13,493 bases of DNA from an uncultured Brachyspira sp. (GCF_949287625.1 NZ_CASEGO010000113.1:1-13493); one strand, 5' to 3'. Shown: positions 7,059-13,493, numbered from the stretch's first letter. Numbers and translations are program-made. Notes: generated by a model from the letters alone, not told the origin.

Positions 7059-7733
7059 ATGGCTACATTATTTGATATAATAGGTCCTGTAATGATAGGT
7101 CCTTCAAGTTCGCATACAGCTGGAGCTTGCCGTATTGGAAAACTTGCCAAAAAAATTTTAGGTGAGGATGTAAAAGAAGCAAAAATTTATCTTCATGGTT
7201 CTTTTGCTTTAACTTGGAAAGGTCATGGTACAGATAAGGCTATTTTGGCTGGACTTTTAGGCTTTGAAACAGATGATCCTAGACTTAGAGATAGTTACAG
7301 TCTTGCTGATAAGGCTAATCTCAAATATGAATTTATACCTACAACTTTAAGAGATGCTTTTCACCCTAACAGTGTTTATATTGAAGCTAAAGGAGAAAGT
7401 AATGAGATTAATATTCTAGCTTCATCTATTGGAGGAGGTTTAATAGTATTAGATAAGGTAAATGGTATAGAGGTTCATTATAAGGGCGATTTTCCAACTA
7501 TTGCTATAGTTAACAAAGATGTACCTGGTATTATTGCTAAGGTTACTTCTATTATATTTGAAAATGATATTAATATTGAAAATATGAATGTAACACCGCA
7601 GTTTGAAGGTCCTAATAAGGGTTATGCTATTATTGTTATAGGTATGACCAATGTTATATCTAAAGAGATAGAGGAAAAAATAAGAAGTATAAAAAATATA
7701 AGAGATTTTGTATTTTTAGATAAATTGTATTAA
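7059..7733 (+). CDS. sdaAB: L-serine dehydratase, beta subunit
   Basis: A 224-residue protein. Together with the alpha subunit it forms the iron-sulfur L-serine ammonia-lyase (EC 4.3.1.17), which converts L-serine to pyruvate and ammonia in the cytoplasm. The beta domain covers 1-145, with the family hallmark GPSSSHTAG (14-22), GHGTDKAIL (55-63) and SIGGG (123-127). A C-terminal ACT domain follows at about 147-224 (TIAIVNKDVPGIIAKVTSII), which in this family binds serine or regulates activity. This two-gene arrangement with an ACT domain on the beta subunit is the one common in Firmicutes and spirochaetes, unlike the fused single-chain E. coli enzyme. A strong GGAGG ribosome site (7048-7052) lies 6 nt before the ATG. 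Confidence 0.95.
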   Translation: MATLFDIIGPVMIGPSSSHTAGACRIGKLAKKILGEDVKEAKIYLHGSFALTWKGHGTDKAILAGLLGFETDDPRLRDSYSLADKANLKYEFIPTTLRDAFHPNSVYIEAKGESNEINILASSIGGGLIVLDKVNGIEVHYKGDFPTIAIVNKDVPGIIAKVTSIIFENDINIENMNVTPQFEGPNKGYAIIVIGMTNVISKEIEEKIRSIKNIRDFVFLDKLY

Positions 7734-7779
7734 AGAGTGTTTAGATAATAAAAAATATATATACGGAGAATAATATAGT

Positions 7780-8661
7780 ATGGATATAAAATCTATAGAA
7801 TCATTGGTAGCTATTGCTAATGAACAAAATAAAAAAATAAGCGATATAGTAATAGATATAGAAGCTAAGAGTGAAAAAACAGACAGACAGGCAATAATAG
7901 ATAAGATGACTAGTTATTATGATATAATGAAAGAGTCTGTTGAAAACGGTAAAAAAGATAAATTTAATTTTGTAACAGGTTTGCAAAATGAATGTGTTGA
8001 TATAGTAGAGAAATTCTATAAAGCTAAAAAAAGTATATTGGGAGAGACTGTAGGGGAGGTAGTAACTGCAGCAATGGCGGTTAGCGGATATAATGCCTGT
8101 ATGGGTAAAATTATAGCAGCTCCTACAGCAGGAAGCTGCGGAATAATGCCTGCAGTACTTACAGTATGTGAAAATAGAGGATACAAAAAAGAGGATATAG
8201 TAAAATCAATGTTTACTGCAGCTGGTCTTGCTGATATTATAGCTCAGGTTGCTACATTTGCAGGTGCAGGCGGCGGCTGCATGGCTGAATGCGGAAGTGC
8301 TGCTGCTATGGCTTCTTCAGCCTGTGCTGAGATTATGGGAGGTACTCCAGAAGAATGTTCTCATGCTTTTGCTTTATCATTATCAGCTGTACTTGGTCTT
8401 ATATGCGATCCTGTGGCTGGATTTGTTGAGGTGCCTTGTATGGGTAAAAATGTTATGTCTGCTGTTCATGCTATTGTATCGGCTGAGCTTGCTTGTGCAG
8501 GATTTAAGAGTGTAATACCTCCTGATGAAGTTGTGCTTGCTATGAAAGAAGTTGGTGATGGTATGGACGAAAGATTTAGAGAAACAGCTAAGGGAGGACT
8601 TGCAAATACTCCTACAGGACGTGCTATTGCTGAAAAACTTTTGGGAAGAATAAATAAATAA
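7780..8661 (+). CDS. sdaAA: L-serine dehydratase, alpha subunit (4Fe-4S)
   Basis: A 293-residue catalytic subunit. The cysteines that bind the 4Fe-4S cluster in this family are in place: C157 (AGGGCMAE), C199 (GLICDPV) and C210 (VEVPC). Their spacing of 42 and 11 residues is as in characterised type-2 serine dehydratases. AAPTAGSCGI (113-122) is also typical. The cluster acts as a Lewis acid on the serine hydroxyl and makes the enzyme oxygen-sensitive, which suits an anaerobe. It follows sdaAB by 46 bp with its own GGAGA ribosome site (7765-7769), and a terminator closes the pair, so sdaAB-sdaAA form one operon. Serine breakdown would feed pyruvate metabolism and ATP formation. Confidence 0.95.
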   Translation: MDIKSIESLVAIANEQNKKISDIVIDIEAKSEKTDRQAIIDKMTSYYDIMKESVENGKKDKFNFVTGLQNECVDIVEKFYKAKKSILGETVGEVVTAAMAVSGYNACMGKIIAAPTAGSCGIMPAVLTVCENRGYKKEDIVKSMFTAAGLADIIAQVATFAGAGGGCMAECGSAAAMASSACAEIMGGTPEECSHAFALSLSAVLGLICDPVAGFVEVPCMGKNVMSAVHAIVSAELACAGFKSVIPPDEVVLAMKEVGDGMDERFRETAKGGLANTPTGRAIAEKLLGRINK

Positions 8662-8681
8662 TATATTATAAATATTTTTAT

Positions 8682-8713
8682 AGGGCTTGCATTGTTTTGC
8701 AGGCCTTTTTTTA
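8682..8713 (+). terminator. Terminator of the sdaAB-sdaAA operon
   Basis: Stem AGGGCTTGCA (8682-8691) pairs with TGCAGGCCTT (8698-8707), 10 bp with two G-U pairs and a TTGTTT loop, running into a seven-T tract (8706-8712). Confidence 0.85.
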
Positions 8714-8839
8714 TTATTACAAAAATTAAAAAATATACTTGTTTTAGAACTATTTTAATAATTATTAAATAGTTTGAAAATTACTTGCAAGATTGAGTAT
8801 GAAATTATTTAAATTATAAATATAATGTTTTATATGTTG

Positions 8840-9020
8840 TATATACTTAAACATATATATTTTGTCAAAAATAAATTTTTAAATTTTAGATTTGTGGAGA
8901 CTAGACCTGCGAAGCACACAGTAGTACCTGCTCTGTGTGCCTTCGACAGCGAAAGGCTATATTTCAGTCTAGATTTAGTAATTTATTCTACATGTAAAAC
9001 ATAAATTAGTACTATTTAGT
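8840..9020. repeat. Intergenic repeat, copy A
   Basis: Shares both flanks with the copy at the right edge of the window. The left side has TATATA, 17 nt, TGTCAA (8840-8868) followed by an AAATAAATTTTTAAATTT tract. The right side has ATTTATTCTACAT and ATTAGTACTATTTAG (to 9020). The core hairpin pairs CGAAGCACACAG (8910-8921) with CTGTGTGCCTTCG (8933-8945) with one bulge. Unlike the other copies it lacks the CTTTTGTG/CACAAAG hairpin, so it is a shorter or rearranged variant. Confidence 0.75.
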
Positions 9021-9045
9021 ATTATTGTTACACTTGCACTTTTTG

Positions 9046-9071
9046 GTTCTTTTTGCGGCGGGAAAAAGAAC
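9046..9071. repeat. Perfect hairpin with G+C loop
   Basis: GTTCTTTTT (9046-9054) and AAAAAGAAC (9063-9071) are perfect complements around the loop GCGGCGGG. It lies between copy A and the promoter-like element at 9083. An A-rich run follows on the plus strand and T-rich sequence precedes it, so on the minus strand it could work as a weak terminator. Confidence 0.6.
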
Positions 9072-9082
9072 AACAAAAAAAT

Positions 9083-9133
9083 TGACAAACTTAAGAATTT
9101 TTAGTATATACCTAAACAACTATAGTTTATAAA
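9083..9133. promoter_or_regulatory. Symmetric promoter-like repeat
   Basis: On the plus strand TTGACA (9083-9088), 17 nt, TATATA (9105-9110) is a near-consensus sigma-70 type promoter. The TATATA is palindromic. In the three related copies, 17 nt further right, stands TGTCAA, giving the same promoter on the minus strand; here that site has decayed to TATAAA (9128-9133). No gene starts soon after it. Confidence 0.5.
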
Positions 9134-9249
9134 ATTTTAATTATTTATAAATGTAATTATAATTTATTTATAATATAAGGTATTTTATCAATCAATAAAA
9201 TATGTTTTAGATGTATAGTAAATTACTTATTTAGTATAATAATAGGTAA

Positions 9250-9395
9250 TCAGCCGCATACCCTCACCACAGACGGACTTCGTCTCGGGTACTTCCTCAC
9301 TTCGTTCGGTCGCGTTGACATTTGATAATGGTAGATAATACCGTGCGGTAAGTTGCACGTTAAGCGTCCCGAACGAAGATGAGGGAGAGCTTGCT
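9250..9395. repeat. G+C-rich palindromic repeat, element D
   Basis: A perfect 10-bp inverted pair, CTTCGTTCGG (9300-9309) and CCGAACGAAG (9369-9378), extends outward as TTCCTCA (9293-9299) against TGAGGGA (9380-9386). To the left a small nested hairpin pairs TACCC (9259-9263) with GGGTA (9287-9291) around AGACG/CGTCT (9271-9275, 9281-9285). The loop contains CGGTAAG and ACGTTAA (9345-9363), words also found in the arms of the palindrome at 301-440. No coding sense is seen. Confidence 0.65.
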
Positions 9396-9396
9396 G

Positions 9397-9660
9397 TTGA
9401 CAAATTTAAAAATTTTCAGTATACAAAAAAATGAATATATACCTAAACAAATATATTTTGTCAAAAATGAAGTTATATTTTGTTTTTAATATATGGGGCT
9501 TTGCTGCGAAGCACACAGCCGTGCCAAACCCCACTTCTTTTGTGATGCTGTCCGCCTCGCTCTGCGTACCGTAGGCAGGTGTGGCACAAAGAAGCAAAAA
9601 GACTGCATATTTATATATTAAAATGATAAATCATACAACATGTAAAACATATGATTTATT
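9397..9660. repeat. Intergenic repeat, copy B
   Basis: It opens with promoter-like TTGACA (9397-9402), 17 nt, TATACA on the plus strand and holds TATATA (9436-9441), 17 nt, TGTCAA (9459-9464), a minus-strand promoter form. The core has TGGGG (9494-9498) pairing with CCCCA (9529-9533), directly followed by CTTCTTTTGTG (9534-9544) pairing with CACAAAGAAG (9585-9594). The right end is another inverted repeat, TAAATCATA (9627-9635) with TATGATTTA (9650-9658). The same core hairpins occur in copy C. Confidence 0.75.
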
Positions 9661-9764
9661 TAATAATGTCAAGTAGTTTTGAAGCAAATCTAATAATACA
9701 TTTACAAATATATAAAAAATTACAAAATAAAAAATTAATTATGAAACAAGTATAATATAATTTC

Positions 9765-9793
9765 TTGATATAATGTATAAGTTATGTTAATAT
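9765..9793 (+). promoter_or_regulatory. Candidate promoter of the ankyrin lipoprotein gene
   Basis: TTGATA (9765-9770), 17 nt, TAATAT (9788-9793), with TG one base before the -10. The ribosome site GGAG (9815-9818) and ATG (9825) follow. Confidence 0.45.
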
Positions 9794-9824
9794 ATTAGTA
9801 TACAATAGCTGTACGGAGATTATT

Positions 9825-10799
9825 ATGAAAGTAATCATGCTCTTATTTTTGATGTTTATAGTATCATGTTCTCAAGGTTCTAATATTAATACTGATAAAA
9901 ATACACAAACTAATGAAAATTCTATTATAGATGATAATATAGTTCATGATATGCCTTTGGAAGAGGCTTTAGCTGAATATGAAGAAAGCCCTTGTATTGA
10001 CATAATAAAAGATTTGCTTTCTTCTGGTAATATTAACAATACTCTTACAGAAACTACAAATATAGTGAATTCTGAAGATACTGAATATGATCTTAGCGTT
10101 ACTTTTGATGAGGGTACTACAGCATTAATGATAGCTTCTTATTACGGGTATGCTGATTTAGTAAATGCTCTTATACAAAATAATGCCGATGTGAATTTAA
10201 AAAATAAAAGAAATTATACGGCACTTTTATATGCTACGGATATATGGGCGAGACAGGGCATTGGAATATATGACAGTAATTATAATGTTGTTGAGCTTTT
10301 AGTTATGAATAATGCTGATGTTAATGCTGTTAATAATTACGGCTGGAGTCCTTTATTCTTTGCTGCGGACAACTCTAATTCTGATATAGTAACATTTTTG
10401 GCAGATAATGGGGCTGATATTAATTTGATATCTGATGAGGGAATAACACCTCTTTTAATAGCTAATGATGTGGAAAGTGTAAAAATATTGTCTAAAACTA
10501 CTAATATAAATAAGGCTAATGCATCAGGTATAACCCCGTTAATAGCTTTTTCAGGACGTGAAATATCAATAGAAGCTATTAATATTTTGCTTGAGAATGG
10601 TGCTGATGTTAATAAAATAGATAAAGACGGAGAAACTGCTCTTTCTACTGCTATAGAAAATAGTAATTTTGAGGCGGCTTTGCTTCTTCTTAATAATAAT
10701 GCCAATCCTAATTTGGCTAATAAAAAAGCTAAAGAACTTGCGGGTATTGCAAGAGAGTTGGGAGATGAAGAGGTAGCTTCTATATTGGATAAATATTAA
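9825..10799 (+). CDS. Ankyrin-repeat lipoprotein
   Basis: A 324-residue protein. The N-terminus is a lipoprotein signal with lipobox FIVS-C15, so Cys15 is probably lipidated and the protein anchored in the inner or outer membrane, facing the periplasm or outside. Residues 16-90 form a polar linker rich in Asn and Thr. Six ankyrin-type repeats follow at about 95-127, 128-170 (with a roughly 10-residue insert), 171-203, 204-232 (short), 233-266 and 267-299, recognisable by NADVN, GADIN and GADVN ends and TALMIA, SPLFFAA and TALSTAI starts. A capping helix completes it. Ankyrin repeats bind proteins; the partner is unknown. It stands alone behind the repeat-rich gap with its own promoter and a GGAG ribosome site 6 nt before the ATG. 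Confidence 0.85.
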   Translation: MKVIMLLFLMFIVSCSQGSNINTDKNTQTNENSIIDDNIVHDMPLEEALAEYEESPCIDIIKDLLSSGNINNTLTETTNIVNSEDTEYDLSVTFDEGTTALMIASYYGYADLVNALIQNNADVNLKNKRNYTALLYATDIWARQGIGIYDSNYNVVELLVMNNADVNAVNNYGWSPLFFAADNSNSDIVTFLADNGADINLISDEGITPLLIANDVESVKILSKTTNINKANASGITPLIAFSGREISIEAINILLENGADVNKIDKDGETALSTAIENSNFEAALLLLNNNANPNLANKKAKELAGIARELGDEEVASILDKY

Positions 10800-10804
10800 A
10801 TATT

Positions 10805-10832
10805 TTGACAATTTGGTTTATTTTGGTATATT
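10805..10832 (+). promoter_or_regulatory. Candidate promoter of the small unknown gene
   Basis: Consensus TTGACA (10805-10810), 16 nt, TATATT (10827-10832). It begins only 5 bp after the ankyrin gene's stop, so the next gene is probably transcribed on its own. Confidence 0.5.
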
Positions 10833-10883
10833 TATTACATAATAAGTAAATATAATAAATTATAATATCATGGAGTTTTTATA

Positions 10884-11222
10884 ATGTTTGACAACAATGT
10901 TCATTATATAAGAAAAGAGTTAGAATCAATTTATACTATTATAGTAGAGAATTTGGGAAAAGAATTGTTAAATACTGAAATCAAACGCTTGGAATATGAG
11001 CCTAAGATGGATAGAATTAATATTAACAACTTTATCTTTATAAGGCTTACTTTTGAAAATGAATATGATCATAAAGAGCTGTATTATGATATATATATTG
11101 AAGATGAAGACGGTAATGATGTTGAAAGGGCATTGATTAGTGTAGAAAAACCATTTACTAAAGTTGTTGATAAAATAGACTATTTAGTAAAATTAAATTA
11201 TCAGGCTAATAATGATGATTAA
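10884..11222 (+). CDS. Small acidic protein of unknown function
   Basis: A 112-residue protein that I do not recognise. It has no signal peptide or membrane segment and should be cytoplasmic. A helical N-terminal part (HYIRKELESIYTIIVENLGKE) is followed by probable beta strands (NFIFIRLTFENEY, LYYDIYIEDEDG, RALISVEKPF) and a C-terminal helix, in total strongly acidic and ending NNDD. It looks like a compact alpha/beta domain. The ribosome site GGAG (10872-10875) stands 8 nt before the ATG, and codon usage and spacing look like those of a true gene. It is transcribed towards the convergent lipoprotein gene, with terminator hairpins between the two. Confidence 0.75.
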   Translation: MFDNNVHYIRKELESIYTIIVENLGKELLNTEIKRLEYEPKMDRININNFIFIRLTFENEYDHKELYYDIYIEDEDGNDVERALISVEKPFTKVVDKIDYLVKLNYQANNDD

Positions 11223-11239
11223 TAGTTATTTTGTATTTT

Positions 11240-11286
11240 AATAGAGTTTTTATTGTTAATTTAAATGATTACAGTAAAACTCTATT
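11240..11286 (+). terminator. Possible long-loop terminator hairpin
   Basis: AATAGAGTTTT (11240-11250) and AAAACTCTATT (11276-11286) are perfect 11-bp complements, with a 25-nt AT-rich loop. It sits 18 bp after the stop of the small unknown gene. The loop is long for a terminator and no T-run follows, so it may instead be a stabilising hairpin. Confidence 0.4.
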
Positions 11287-11292
11287 TATATA

Positions 11293-11326
11293 AAAAACAA
11301 GGAGGTTTTTATGCCTCCCTGTTTTT
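11293..11326. terminator. Bidirectional terminator between convergent genes
   Basis: AAAAACAAGGAGG (11293-11305) pairs with CCTCCCTGTTTTT (11314-11326) around an 8-nt loop. On the plus strand there is one A-C mismatch. On the minus strand the same position is a G-U pair, so the stem is complete there. A- and T-runs on both sides allow termination in both directions. It lies 28 bp beyond the stop of the minus-strand lipoprotein gene. Confidence 0.85.
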
Positions 11327-11353
11327 ATATATTATTTTGGACTTATTTATAAA

Positions 11354-12031
11354 TTAATTTAATGATTTAGTAGAAAGTACGAATTTATCTTCTGCGTATC
11401 TTTGAGTATTTCCGCTTATTATATCATCTAATTTTCTTTTTACTTCATCCTGAGTATCTCCGTCAACTATATATAAAGTATCTCTGTCTACTAAATAGTA
11501 ACCTTCATATTCCATATCAGTTTCATATTTTCCGAATTCTGTATTTTTTACAACACATGCATTTTTATCTTTATTTGCTTGAGCATTAGGTATAGTAATA
11601 TCTTCTAACCATTCTAATGTGGCATAATCATCTCTTCCGTCTACTATACCGTTTTCATATTCTCTTTTTACCATTTCAGATTTTTCATTAAAGAATACAA
11701 ACTCTTCTTCGGTTTCTAATCTTCCGTCATCCATATCTTCTTCAGACTGATACCAAGTAGTAGAATATAATCTTTGTAATAAATTATATTCTGTTGCAGT
11801 AGTTTCTGCAGCAGCATTATTAACAGATACTGAAGCATTTATGGCTAAAGACTGAGTGCTTCCGTTCCAATCAGCTAATAAAGTACCTTCTCTTACTGTT
11901 TTATCATCGCTTGGTACAATAGTTGTTAATGGTTTATCTCCTGATAAAGCAGGGTTTGTTGGGTTATTTTTGCTGTTACAAGAAACTACTAATGCTGATA
12001 AAATACTTAATATTAATATTATTTTTTTCAT
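11354..12031 (-). CDS. Lipoprotein of unknown function
   Basis: A 225-residue protein. The N-terminus MKKIILILSILSALVVSC is a lipoprotein signal with lipobox LVVS-C18, so the mature protein should be membrane-anchored through a lipidated Cys18. A polar linker with Asn, Pro, Thr and Asp follows to about residue 45. The rest is rich in Glu, Asp and Tyr, with probable beta strands (EFVFFNEKSEMVKREYENG, YEGYYLVDRDTLYIVDG), in the manner of small lipocalin-like or immunoglobulin-like lipoproteins. I recognise no family. The Met start is supported by an AGAGGA ribosome site (12042-12047 on the complement) 10 nt upstream. It ends at the shared terminator. Confidence 0.8.
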   Translation of the reverse strand: MKKIILILSILSALVVSCNSKNNPTNPALSGDKPLTTIVPSDDKTVREGTLLADWNGSTQSLAINASVSVNNAAAETTATEYNLLQRLYSTTWYQSEEDMDDGRLETEEEFVFFNEKSEMVKREYENGIVDGRDDYATLEWLEDITIPNAQANKDKNACVVKNTEFGKYETDMEYEGYYLVDRDTLYIVDGDTQDEVKRKLDDIISGNTQRYAEDKFVLSTKSLN

Positions 12032-12065
12032 AACTTTTTAATCCTCTGTATATTAATTTATTTAT

Positions 12066-12095
12066 ATAATAACATAATTTTCAAAAAAGTGTAAA
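12066..12095 (-). promoter_or_regulatory. Candidate promoter of the minus-strand lipoprotein gene
   Basis: Read on the complement: TTTACA (12095-12090), 18 nt, TATTAT (12071-12066). It would start transcription about 28 nt before the ATG, just ahead of the AGAGGA ribosome site. Confidence 0.35.
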
Positions 12096-12278
12096 AAAAA
12101 TTTATTTTTTATATATTTTTTAAAATTTTTTTTATATATATAGTGATTATAGTAAATTATAATTACACAATAATGTGATTTATTTTTATATAATATTGAT
12201 AATTTTACATAGTTACAAAATATAAAAAATATATACTATTTTATTTATAGTTTTTATGATAATTATAATAAATATTTT

Positions 12279-12307
12279 TTGACAATTTTTTATATTTATT
12301 CTATAAT
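12279..12307 (+). promoter_or_regulatory. Consensus sigma-70 promoter of trkA
   Basis: Perfect TTGACA (12279-12284), exactly 17 nt, perfect TATAAT (12302-12307). Transcription would start near 12314, followed by AGGGG (12329-12333) and the ATG at 12341. It is the strongest-looking promoter of the window. Confidence 0.8.
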
Positions 12308-12340
12308 AAAATCAATTAAATAATATATAGGGGTATTAAA

Positions 12341-13027
12341 ATGCTACAGTATGCCGTTATAGGTGTAGGAACTTTAGGTAAGGCTTTGATCAACAGGCTT
12401 ATGACAAAACCTTCTATTGAAGTATTTGCTATAGATAATGATATTAATGAAATAGAAGCCATAAAAAATAATGTAACTCAGGCTATGAGGCTTGATTCCA
12501 CTCAGAAAGAGGCATTAGAGGCTATTGAGATTAATAAATTTGATGCAGTTATACTTACAATAGGTGAAGATATGATGACAAGCATATTAACGGCTTTGCT
12601 TTTAAAAGAGCTTAATGTGAAAAATATTATAGCCAGATACTCCAATGAAAAGCATAAGGCAATACTCAGTATGATAGGTATAACGCATTTGGTAAGCCCT
12701 GAAGAATCAATGGGGATACATATAGCGGAGCAGCTTGAGGTAGGGGATACCGTTTTACTTTATGATCTGACAGAATATCATTCTATAGTAGAGTTTCCTG
12801 TTCATGGCGGCTTGGCTGGAAAGAATTTTAAAGAGCTTGACCTTAGAAAGAAATATAAAATTAATGTTGTAGCAATAAAGAAAGAAACTGTTGGTATATT
12901 GGGAGAAAAAAAGGTTGTTGTAGACTGTACTCCAGATCCTGATGAGCCTATGGTAGAAGGAGATATATTAATTATTGCAGGGCATGATAAAGATATAGAA
13001 AAAATGAATAAAAAGATGTCTGAATAA
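12341..13027 (+). CDS. TrkA/KtrA-type potassium-uptake regulator (RCK domains)
   Basis: A 228-residue cytoplasmic protein, the usual length of single-unit KtrA/TrkA. The N-terminal RCK_N Rossmann domain (1-120) has the dinucleotide motif GVGTLG (8-13) and acidic Asp32 at the end of the second strand. LVSPEESMGIHIAEQL (117-132) links to the RCK_C domain (about 140-225), with GLAGKNFKELDLRKKYKINVVAI and GDILIIAG. Such proteins form octameric rings that gate a TrkH/KtrB potassium pore in response to ATP, ADP, NAD(H) or c-di-AMP. No pore gene is in the window, so it must act with one encoded elsewhere. It has a consensus promoter and is followed after two bases by a small membrane-protein gene. 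Whether trkA or ktrA is the better name is unclear, so no symbol is given. Confidence 0.9.
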   Translation: MLQYAVIGVGTLGKALINRLMTKPSIEVFAIDNDINEIEAIKNNVTQAMRLDSTQKEALEAIEINKFDAVILTIGEDMMTSILTALLLKELNVKNIIARYSNEKHKAILSMIGITHLVSPEESMGIHIAEQLEVGDTVLLYDLTEYHSIVEFPVHGGLAGKNFKELDLRKKYKINVVAIKKETVGILGEKKVVVDCTPDPDEPMVEGDILIIAGHDKDIEKMNKKMSE

Positions 13028-13029
13028 TA

Positions 13030-13245
13030 ATGAATACTCAGTTTGCTAAGATTTTTATAGTTATAGGAATAATATTTATAGTTATAGGCATACTTTTTTT
13101 GCTTAATATAAAGATTCCTTTCGGTAAACTTCCCTGTGATATAATAATAAAAAAAGAAAATTTTACTTTTGCTTTTCCTCTTATGACAAGTATTATAGCA
13201 AGTATAGTACTTTCTTTAATAATGTGGATAATTTCTAAATTCTAA
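13030..13245 (+). CDS. DUF2905-family small membrane protein
   Basis: A 71-residue protein with two membrane segments, about residues 7-27 (IFIVIGIIFIVIGILFLLNI) and 47-68 (TFAFPLMTSIIASIVLSLIM). Between them is the family motif, here FGKLPCDIIIKKENFTFAFP; DUF2905 members usually read GRLPGDI, so a Cys replaces the Gly. The function of the family is not known; it lies in the inner membrane. The ATG is two bases after the TAA of trkA with only a weak ribosome site inside the trkA end, so translation is probably coupled. Whether it has anything to do with potassium transport is unknown; the link is position only. Confidence 0.85.
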   Translation: MNTQFAKIFIVIGIIFIVIGILFLLNIKIPFGKLPCDIIIKKENFTFAFPLMTSIIASIVLSLIMWIISKF

Positions 13246-13250
13246 TAGTT

Positions 13251-13493
13251 ATTTTTAGTATATACCTAAACGACTATAATTTGTCAAAAAATAAATTTTT
13301 AAATTTAGTATTTGTGGGGACTAGCCCTACGAAGTACACAGTCGTGCCCGCTCTGCGTGCCTTCGGCAACCCCAGTTCTTTTGTGACGCTGTCTGTGCTG
13401 TAGGCAGGTGTGCCACAAAGAAGCAAAAATGCTTTATTTTAGGTTAAATTTAATAATTTATTCTACATATAAGACATAATTAGTACTATTTAG
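13251..13493. repeat. Intergenic repeat, copy C (runs off the window)
   Basis: Starts 6 bp after the DUF2905 stop. TATATA (13259-13264), 17 nt, TGTCAA (13282-13287) gives a promoter form on the minus strand. The core folds as TGGGG (13315-13319) with CCCCA (13370-13374), enclosing CGAAGTACACAG (13330-13341) with CTGCGTGCCTTCG (13353-13365). Next comes GTTCTTTTGTG (13375-13385) with CACAAAGAA (13414-13422). The tail with ATTTATTCTACAT and TTAGTACTATTTAG matches copy A. It combines both hairpins that A and B each hold in part, so it is probably nearest to the full element. No terminator for the trkA operon is seen before it; the hairpins may serve. Confidence 0.75.

Larger units (their letters stand above)
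8714..9824. other. 1.1-kb gene-free region made of clustered hairpin repeats
   Basis: No frame here looks like a gene. The only open stretches are AT-only or run through the repeats. Between about 8840 and 9660 lie at least four hairpin modules, listed separately, with AT-rich spacers such as 9130-9250. That spacer holds a small perfect inverted repeat, TATTTTAT (9181-9188) against ATAAAATA (9195-9202). The last 150 bp carry the promoter of the ankyrin gene. Islands of G+C in such AT-rich DNA suggest inserted or amplified repeat elements. Confidence 0.8.
12032..12340. other. 309-bp AT-only divergent spacer
   Basis: No gene is seen. The spacer holds the start signals of the two divergent genes: at the right end the trkA promoter, at the left end a candidate minus-strand promoter for the lipoprotein (TTTACA, complement of 12090-12095, 18 nt, TATTAT, complement of 12066-12071). 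The roughly 180 bp between are almost pure A and T with several T- and A-runs and no clear structure. Confidence 0.6.

Noticed and set aside
6953..7150. Minus-strand frame over the sdaAB start
   Set aside because: It overlaps the GPSSSHTAG-coding part of sdaAB on the other strand and has an AT-only remainder.
8249..8515. 88-codon Leu-rich frame inside sdaAA
   Set aside because: It is the alternate frame of the Ala/Cys-rich alpha-subunit core; the real frame has the iron-sulfur cysteines.
9406..9597. 63-codon minus-strand frame with a Cys/Ala-rich start
   Set aside because: It runs straight through the hairpins of repeat copy B; the protein has no family features, and copy C does not keep the frame.
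8840..9660. CRISPR array or tandem repeat
   Set aside because: The repeats are few, of different types, not regularly spaced, and have no spacer pattern or cas genes nearby.
10337..10811. Two minus-strand frames opposite the ankyrin gene
   Set aside because: They overlap a well-supported repeat protein on the other strand and show no start signals or motifs.

Overview
The window is very A+T-rich DNA with closely packed genes on both strands, mostly the plus strand. Gene content and style (bactofilin, secreted TPR and beta-barrel proteins, several lipoproteins, two-subunit iron-sulfur serine dehydratase, AT-only spacers interrupted by G+C-rich palindromic repeats) fit a host-associated spirochaete of the genus Brachyspira. 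That assignment comes from recognising the overall style, not from a marker gene, so it is an inference.

Left edge (1-1730): the last 23 codons of an IS3-type transposase, then a gene-free stretch with a roughly 140-bp imperfect palindrome, then a minus-strand AAA/SMC-like ATPase with no visible partner. This is the accessory part of the window. Centre left (1732-4878): an orphan hisA followed at 24 bp by an FkbM-type methyltransferase, then bactofilin and methionine aminopeptidase (map) 20 bp apart. Centre (4967-6856): a secreted TPR protein closed by a clear terminator, and a beta-barrel outer-membrane protein resembling DUF1207. Next (7059-8661): sdaAB-sdaAA, the two subunits of the oxygen-sensitive L-serine dehydratase that turns serine into pyruvate and ammonia, closed by a terminator.

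The 1.1-kb gap at 8714-9824 has no credible gene. It holds several families of G+C-rich hairpin repeats arranged as a mosaic. A related copy lies at the right edge (13251-13493). The repeat ends carry promoter-like sequences: TTGACA, 17 nt, TATATA, sometimes on both strands around a shared palindromic TATATA. To the right are an ankyrin-repeat lipoprotein, a small unknown protein, a convergent minus-strand lipoprotein sharing a bidirectional terminator region, and a trkA/ktrA-type K+ channel regulator with a textbook promoter, coupled to a DUF2905 membrane protein.

Most genes are ordinary housekeeping or envelope genes. The least explained material is the repeat mosaic with its symmetric promoter-like ends, the large palindrome beside the transposase fragment, and the solitary ATPase. 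No complete new multi-gene system is visible.
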